Shown here: positions 61,111-64,000 of the stretch, piece by piece
How positions within the stretch are numbered: the stretch's first letter is position 1
Layout: the number at the start of each line of letters is the position of its first letter
Source of the DNA: Motilimonas cestriensis
GTDB lineage: Bacteria > Pseudomonadota > Gammaproteobacteria > Enterobacterales > CBDFNC01
NCBI RefSeq assembly: GCF_021295315.1
Contig: NZ_JAIMJA010000003.1
Location: forward strand, 1 to 64,000
Reading direction: 5' to 3'
DNA: 64,000 nt
Position numbers and translations under genes: made by a program
Notes under the pieces: generated by a model
Told to the model about the DNA's origin: nothing
The model's input: the letters and a program-made list of their open reading frames with translations, nothing else
Databases searched by the model: none

Positions 61111-61394
61111 TAATCTCGCAGGAAGCAAAAAGATGTTTAACAGGATGTTGAACGTCGATGTCAGACAGGATGTTTGACAATCAAGGAAGAAGTAAGGACA
61201 ACTGCAGGATGCAGTAAAGGACACCTCCAGGATGGAGAGAGAAAACAAATCAGGATGATTTGTTAGGTTATGGATAACCGAAAAATGCAACCAAAGGATA
61301 GGCTGCTAACATAGTCAAAGTGCAGGGAGCACCATACATCACGGAGCAGATGTTGTGACTATCAGGGGCGATGTTGAAAAACATCGCCCCTTTT
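61111..61394 (+). ncRNA. csrB: CsrB-family regulatory RNA (CsrA sponge)
   Basis: About thirteen GGA motifs in 240 nt, many exposed in small hairpin loops: CTGC-AGGAT-GCAG (61202-61214), CTCC-AGGAT-GGAG (61226-61238), AATC-AGGAT-GATT (61248-61260), GGTT-ATGGA-TAACC (61266-61279) and GTGC-AGGGA-GCAC (61320-61332). A strong terminator closes it: GGGGCGATGTT/AACATCGCCCC with loop GAAA, then TTTT (61365-61394). This is the known layout of CsrB/CsrC RNAs, which titrate CsrA. The 5' end is estimated from a TATATT box. Confidence 0.88.
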
Positions 61395-61448
61395 CTTTGG
61401 AGCCATAAATATGCACCTTTGATACTAAAGCTGCATGGTTGGCGCAAA

Positions 61449-61889
61449 TTAATCTTTGCTATACATGCTTTCGGTCATGTTAGCGTAAGCGGCTGTGAAT
61501 GCAGCTTCCTGAAATTTTTTCAGGCCCGTTACGGCAAAGTCGATAGCAATTGGGTTACGCTTTATTTGTTCTTTGATAGTGTTACCGTTAATAAACTCAA
61601 CGGTTAAGCCATCAATAAGTTGGATCGCTGCTTCAATTTTAAAACCAACTGCGCCGCCAGCAAACTTGCCTTTTTGTGGGCGGGACTTAATTACTACTTT
61701 TTCGATTTTGTAGTCTTCCACTAGTTTAGCGAAATCAAACTGAAACTTTTTAAATAGCGCCTGATCGGCATCGTCTTTTAGTAAAAATTTACGTGTGCGA
61801 CATTCCGGTAGCTCAAATAGCCCCTTATCGAGTGCCAATAGTGAAATAACAGCTTCGCTGCCCTGAATTTCAACGCCACAAACTCTCAT
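61449..61889 (-). CDS. DUF3010 family protein
   Basis: A 146-residue protein of the DUF3010 family, recognised by its MRVCGVEIQGSEAVI start, KKFQFDFAKLVEDYKIEKVVIKSRPQKGKFAGG and AVTGLKKFQEAAFTAAYA. It looks like a compact soluble fold of unknown function. AGGGG lies 8 bp upstream of the ATG. It is convergent with the CsrB-like RNA. Confidence 0.85.
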   Translation of the reverse strand: MRVCGVEIQGSEAVISLLALDKGLFELPECRTRKFLLKDDADQALFKKFQFDFAKLVEDYKIEKVVIKSRPQKGKFAGGAVGFKIEAAIQLIDGLTVEFINGNTIKEQIKRNPIAIDFAVTGLKKFQEAAFTAAYANMTESMYSKD

Positions 61890-62061
61890 TTGGATACCCC
61901 TTAATAATTTTCGCGTTCATTATACTCAATTATCATGCAAATGCGCGATTTCAGCTGGACTGTTACCTTGTTTTTAATAGGCATGGAAAACGTATAAATC
62001 TAAGGGTAGATAAGGTAGGTAATAAGGAGAGTTGAAAATAGATAAAAATAACAGTTGCAAA

Positions 62062-62076
62062 TGATAATTGATATCA
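62062..62076 (+). promoter_or_regulatory. Fur box of the first RyhB-type RNA
   Basis: TGATAATTGATATCA fits the 7-1-7 Fur consensus (TGATAAT-N-ATTATCA) with three changes. It overlaps a TATCAT -10 candidate (62072-62077), so iron-loaded Fur would block transcription. Confidence 0.7.
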
Positions 62077-62083
62077 TTAGTAT

Positions 62084-62208
62084 CTATCTCGTTGTCCAAG
62101 CACTCCTAAAGCAACGAGCTGATAATGGCTTAATGCGCTAGGCAAATGGCACGACATTGCTCACATTGCTTCCAGTTTGCCGACTATTCTTATAGTCGGC
62201 TTTTTTTT
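62084..62208 (+). ncRNA. ryhB: RyhB-type small RNA, copy 1
   Basis: It contains the conserved RyhB seed core ACGACATTGCTCACATTG (62151-62168), which in E. coli pairs with mRNAs of iron-using proteins. A 5' stem CTCGTTG/CAACGAG (62088-62094 and 62112-62118) precedes it, and a perfect 9-bp terminator stem GCCGACTAT/ATAGTCGGC with eight T follows (62179-62208). A Fur box overlaps the promoter. The 5' end is estimated. Confidence 0.9.
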
Positions 62209-62258
62209 ACTTAAATTTCAATCATAAAGAAAGTATGTAAGGCTATTTACTTTGCAAA

Positions 62259-62273
62259 TGATATTCATTATCA
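62259..62273 (+). promoter_or_regulatory. Fur box of the second RyhB-type RNA
   Basis: TGATATTCATTATCA differs from the ideal 7-1-7 Fur site by one base. It overlaps TATCAT (62269-62274) in the same relative way as in copy 1, and TTTACT (62246-62251) is a possible -35 at 17-bp spacing. Confidence 0.8.
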
Positions 62274-62280
62274 TTTCTTT

Positions 62281-62471
62281 GTTGGCACGGCAGATTCTTT
62301 TAACAAACATCTAACACAGGTTTTTGTACCGTTTTCTGTTTAGTGCAAGCACGACATTGCTCACATTGCTTTTTCTCAGCGTTTCGTTGAGTTTGGGGGC
62401 TACTTGCATGATGGCTTCTGTCATTCACTATCCAGCCATAGTGTAAGTAGTGCCCACCTCTTTTCTTTCTG
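62281..62471 (+). ncRNA. RyhB-type small RNA, copy 2 (longer)
   Basis: The same core ACGACATTGCTCACATTG recurs at 62351-62368, exactly 200 bp after copy 1, behind its own Fur box. The flanks differ: after the core a stem CTCAGCG/CGTTGAG, then a larger hairpin with outer arms GGGCTACTT (62397-62405) and AAGTAGTGCCC (62445-62455) followed by a pyrimidine/T-rich tract. Both ends are estimates; the terminator is weaker than in copy 1. Confidence 0.8.
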
Positions 62472-62537
62472 ACATTTATTCCACGATATATCTCACTTTA
62501 AAACCGCCTTCACTTTAGATTTTTCAGCTGAATTTTA

Positions 62538-62708
62538 ATGAGTTTTACAGAGTTTGAAAAAATTCAAGAAATCTTTTCCACAATTATCATATCTGTATAC
62601 TCTATTTTAGGTACCGGCTTAATTGGTTATTCTTCTTTTATATCAATCTATTATAGTTATTGGTTAGCGCTATATTATGTAAATGTTACAGATGAGACGT
62701 TTTTGTGA
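62538..62708 (+). CDS. Possible 56-residue membrane microprotein
   Basis: An ATG-to-TGA frame with a polar start (MSFTEFEKIQEIF) and then a hydrophobic stretch (about residues 15-47) that could span the membrane. No ribosome-binding site precedes it and the base composition is as AT-rich as the surrounding intergenic DNA, so it may be chance. Confidence 0.22.
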   Translation: MSFTEFEKIQEIFSTIIISVYSILGTGLIGYSSFISIYYSYWLALYYVNVTDETFL

Positions 62709-62821
62709 ACAGAGATATCCACAGGCTATCGTTGTTTAGGATAAAAAAAATAGGTTCAAACATAGAGCCTAGGCGGGGCTTGTGGCATCCTAGCGACATC
62801 ATTTTTCAATAGACGCTTTTT

Positions 62822-64000
62822 ATGCCGCAGATACCTGAAAATCCTTTCATCCTTGTTGATGGTTCTTCTTACCTTTATCGCGCTTTTTATGCGCCGCCTC
62901 ATTTAACAAATTCAGCCGGTGAACCAACCGGGGCGGTATATGGTGTAGTGAATATGCTGCGCAGTTTATTGAACCAATTTTCACCTAGTCATATTGCGGT
63001 TGTTTTTGATGCAAAAGGTAAAACATTTCGCGATGAAATGTTTGCCGAATATAAGGCGCAGCGGCCATCGATGCCAGATGATCTGCGCTCTCAAGTTGAG
63101 CCTTTGCATGACATTATTCGCGCTTTAGGCCTGCCTATTATCATCCACGAAGGGGTCGAAGCGGACGATGTGATTGGTACGCTGGCGCGTCAAGCCAGTG
63201 CTCAAGGCATCAATACCTTGATCAGTACCGGTGATAAAGACATGGCGCAATTGGTGGATGAGCATGTGCTACTGATTAATACCATGACCAATACCGTGCT
63301 TGATCGTGACGGTGTAGTGGAAAAATTTGGCGTCGGCCCTGATTTGATCATCGACTATCTCGCGTTGATGGGTGATAAAGTCGATAACATACCCGGGGTG
63401 CCGGGTGTAGGTGAGAAGACAGCAATAGCCATGCTGCAAGGCATTGGTAGCATGGATGAAATTTATGAACGCTTAGATGAGTTGCCCGCTCTGGGCTTTC
63501 GCGGCTCAAAATCGATGCCAGAGAAAATGCGTGCAAATGAAGCTGAAGCACGTATGTCTTATACCTTAGCAACCATTAAAACGGATGTTGAACTGGCTGA
63601 GCGTTATGAAGATCTCAGTGCCAAGCCTGCCGATAAAGATAAATTGATTGAGCTTTACGGAAAAATGGAATTTAAGCGCTGGTTAGCGGAAGTGCTTGAT
63701 GGTCCTGTGGTATCTAATTCGGCAACGCCAGCAGAAGTTGAAGAGTTGGTCGCTGCAGCTACTTTAGATAGCTCAAAATACGAAACAATTTTAACTCAAG
63801 CTCAGCTTGATACATGGCTAACTAAATTACAGCAAGCCCCCCTGTTTGCGTTTGATACAGAAACCACCAGTGTTAACTACATGCTCGCTGAGCTAGTGGG
63901 TTTTTCGTTTGCTGTCGCGCCCGGCGATGCGGCCTACCTTCCGGTGGCACATGATTATCCCGATGCGCCAGAGCAGTTAACACTGGATCAGGTGTTGTCG
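62822..64000 (+). CDS. polA: PolA, DNA polymerase I (5' part; runs off window)
   Basis: 393 codons are in the window without a stop. The start matches E. coli PolA ([35 protein letters not shown]), with the 5'-3' exonuclease domain ([45 protein letters not shown]) and then the beginning of the 3'-5' exonuclease-like domain ([11 protein letters not shown], which keeps the D-x-E residues). The polymerase domain lies beyond the end. It is used in Okazaki fragment processing and repair. No clear ribosome-binding site precedes the ATG. Confidence 0.97.
   Translation, partial: MPQIPENPFILVDGSSYLYRAFYAPPHLTNSAGEPTGAVYGVVNMLRSLLNQFSPSHIAVVFDAKGKTFRDEMFAEYKAQRPSMPDDLRSQVEPLHDIIRALGLPIIIHEGVEADDVIGTLARQASAQGINTLISTGDKDMAQLVDEHVLLINTMTNTVLDRDGVVEKFGVGPDLIIDYLALMGDKVDNIPGVPGVGEKTAIAMLQGIGSMDEIYERLDELPALGFRGSKSMPEKMRANEAEARMSYTLATIKTDVELAERYEDLSAKPADKDKLIELYGKMEFKRWLAEVLDGPVVSNSATPAEVEELVAAATLDSSKYETILTQAQLDTWLTKLQQAPLFAFDTETTSVNYMLAELVGFSFAVAPGDAAYLPVAHDYPDAPEQLTLDQVLS

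Noticed and set aside
61087-61290. 67-codon frame on the minus strand
   Set aside because: It lies antisense to the CsrB-like RNA and is explained by its repeated GGA motifs (many TCC codons); no ribosome-binding site or family match.
62714-62722. DnaA-box-like ATATCCACA upstream of polA
   Set aside because: A single imperfect match with no cluster of boxes or AT-rich unwinding element; no reason to call an origin.

Overview
The window looks like a chromosomal core region of a marine gammaproteobacterium close to the Alteromonadales/Vibrionales grade (Shewanella-, Ferrimonas- or Psychromonas-like; the genus cannot be fixed from sequence alone). The reasons are the classic enterobacterial-type gene orders (ubiE-ubiJ-ubiB-tatABC-tatD, gppA-rhlB divergent from trxA-rho, ubiD...fre, start of polA), many chemotaxis and two-component sensors, and RyhB- and CsrB-type regulatory RNAs. 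Housekeeping genes dominate. The only trace of recent transposition is the 3' end of an IS3-family transposase at the left edge.

Layout. 1-4.4 kb: IS end, orphan sensor kinase, VC0807-like membrane protein, LysR regulator divergent from a DUF1330 protein. 4.4-9 kb: secreted delta-carbonic-anhydrase-like protein, SUFU-domain protein, small periplasmic protein, YgeA-type racemase, GNAT protein and a membrane protein with an HExxH motif. 9-16 kb: scsBCD thiol-redox operon and a 1032-residue hybrid kinase. 16.3-21.7 kb: ubiquinone accessory genes and the Tat translocase. 21.7-30.2 kb (mostly minus strand): chemoreceptor, Rof, PpiC, a secreted beta-propeller-like protein behind a Pho box, an Omp85-like barrel with an L,D-transpeptidase, a small protein, a MITE-like repeat and an outer-membrane barrel. 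30.5-43.7 kb: YjeH, HemB, LysR, divergent CDF transporter, GppA, RhlB, TrxA, Rho, exported helical protein, UbiD, ferredoxin, Fre. 43.8-54.1 kb: second Pho-box gene, ferredoxin-reductase fusion, metallopeptidase-like lipoprotein, Lpd3-type flavoprotein, Prx-Grx hybrid peroxidase, three-sensor diguanylate cyclase. 54.2-60.6 kb: epd, a MerR-CopA-cupredoxin copper cluster and a second chemoreceptor. 61.1-64 kb: CsrB-family RNA, DUF3010, two RyhB-type RNAs in tandem, and polA running off the window.

Functional links. UbiE, UbiJ, UbiB, UbiD and Fre all serve ubiquinone synthesis (Fre can supply reduced flavin for the prenylated-FMN cofactor of UbiD). Rho, its inhibitor Rof, RhlB and CsrB are all RNA-level control factors. 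Copper and thiol stress are covered by ScsBCD, CopA with its cupredoxin, and the Prx-Grx/flavoprotein pair. Two well-formed Pho boxes tie two distant secreted beta-propeller-type proteins into one likely phosphate-starvation response.

The strongest observations beyond ordinary genes are the non-coding ones: a pair of Fur-box-driven RyhB RNAs with identical cores exactly 200 bp apart, a CsrB-like RNA with serial GGA hairpins, the two Pho boxes and a MITE-like element. No CRISPR array, prophage, tRNA or rRNA was seen.
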